A stretch of DNA of 6,824 nt from CAYMJK01 sp043101635 (GTDB taxonomy: Bacteria; Planctomycetota; Phycisphaerae; Phycisphaerales; UBA1924): NCBI GenBank assembly GCA_043101635.1, contig JBICIE010000059.1, positions 1-6,824 of the forward strand. Reading direction: 5' to 3'. Under the pieces are notes generated by a model that did no database searches, was not told the origin of the DNA, and worked only from the letters and a program-made list of their open reading frames with translations. Shown piece after piece: positions 6,622 to 6,824 of the stretch (the first letter of the stretch is position 1; each line of letters begins with the position of its first letter). Made by a program: the position numbers and the translations under genes.

Positions 6622-6824
6622 AGGTGGGCCCACGATGCGGCAGGCGTCGGGCCGCCCGCAGTCGGGCTCCGGGGGCCGCCGCGCGCAGGACCGGGAGGGC
6701 CCCGGGGAGCTTGCGCCCCCGCGGTCCCTACCGGTCCTGCGCGCGGCGGCCCCCGGAGCCCGACTGCGGGCGGCCCGACGCCTGCCGCATCGTGGGCCCA
6801 CCTCCCGCGAGCGTGCGCTCGCGG
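6601..6824. repeat. Large inverted repeat: two 94-bp arms around a 36-bp centre
   Basis: The arm at 6601-6694 and the reverse complement of 6731-6824 agree at 93 of 94 positions; the only difference is A6612 against the base pairing with G6813. The centre, 6695-6730, is partly complementary too (AGGG with CCCT, then GGGG with CCCC), leaving a loop around AGCTTGCG. The arms also contain a 10-bp palindrome GTGGGCCCAC (6624-6633) and a direct repeat GTCGGGC (6646-6652, 6661-6667). No convincing gene lies between 6479 and 6824; apart from the arsR promoter and operator I see nothing in 6528-6599. It could be a pair of inverted dispersed repeats, a terminator-like block for a gene beyond the edge, or an assembly fold-back. 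The right arm reaches the window end, so the repeat may continue. Confidence 0.93.
6804..6824. repeat. Outer hairpin of right arm with GTGC loop
   Basis: CCCGCGAGC (6804-6812) can pair with GCTCGCGG (6817-6824) around GTGC; the ninth pair would need a G just beyond the window. The stem sequence is the same as in the left outer hairpin, while the loop differs, which accounts for the single mismatch between the arms. Confidence 0.7.

Noticed and set aside
6478..6801. A 107-codon minus-strand frame through the palindrome and arsR promoter
   Set aside because: It crosses the operator and both arms of the inverted repeat. Its Arg/Ala/Pro-rich translation resembles no protein family.
6601..6824. 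Integron attC site, retron msd or telomere-type hairpin
   Set aside because: No attC core boxes, no reverse transcriptase or protelomerase gene in view, and the 94-bp stem with a 36-bp unpaired centre fits none of these patterns.
1..6824. CRISPR array, tRNA or rRNA genes, insertion sequence
   Set aside because: No regularly spaced identical repeats, no tRNA or rRNA core sequences, and no transposase-like reading frame were seen on either strand.

Overview
The window is very GC-rich bacterial DNA with dense coding and short intergenic gaps. No marker gene fixes the taxon. The cysteine dioxygenase keeps both residues of the Cys-Tyr cofactor, and the ArsR regulator and RND pump have a sequence style I associate with Planctomycetota (perhaps Phycisphaerae) or a neighbouring PVC lineage. 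That assignment is inference with low to moderate confidence. The left edge cuts a gene and the right edge cuts or closes a large palindrome, so both ends may be contig or fragment boundaries.

Left third, plus strand: the C-terminal two thirds of a class V (isopenicillin N epimerase-like) PLP enzyme, 1-816, is followed after 116 bp by a complete Arg-type cysteine dioxygenase, 933-1484, with its own Shine-Dalgarno and a TACAAT -10-like box. A 101-bp convergent spacer with iterated AGCGA units and a 7-bp GC-rich hairpin separates this side from the next block.

Middle and right, minus strand: one compact operon reads right to left, ArsR-family regulator (6478-6119), periplasmic adaptor (6132-5023), RND permease (5026-1586). 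Genes overlap by 14 bp and by 4 bp (GTGA), so translation is probably coupled. Upstream is a good sigma70-type promoter (TTGACG, 16 bp, TACAAT). A 20-bp dyad lies over the predicted start site and the -10 box, which fits autorepression by the ArsR protein. The adaptor and permease would form an inner-membrane tripartite efflux pump. No TolC-like outer-membrane channel gene is in the window, so it must be supplied from elsewhere.

Right end: 6601-6824 is a 94-bp inverted repeat (93 of 94 positions identical) around a 36-bp centre. Each arm carries a further hairpin at its outer end. No gene is supported there. It is the most unexplained structure in the window.
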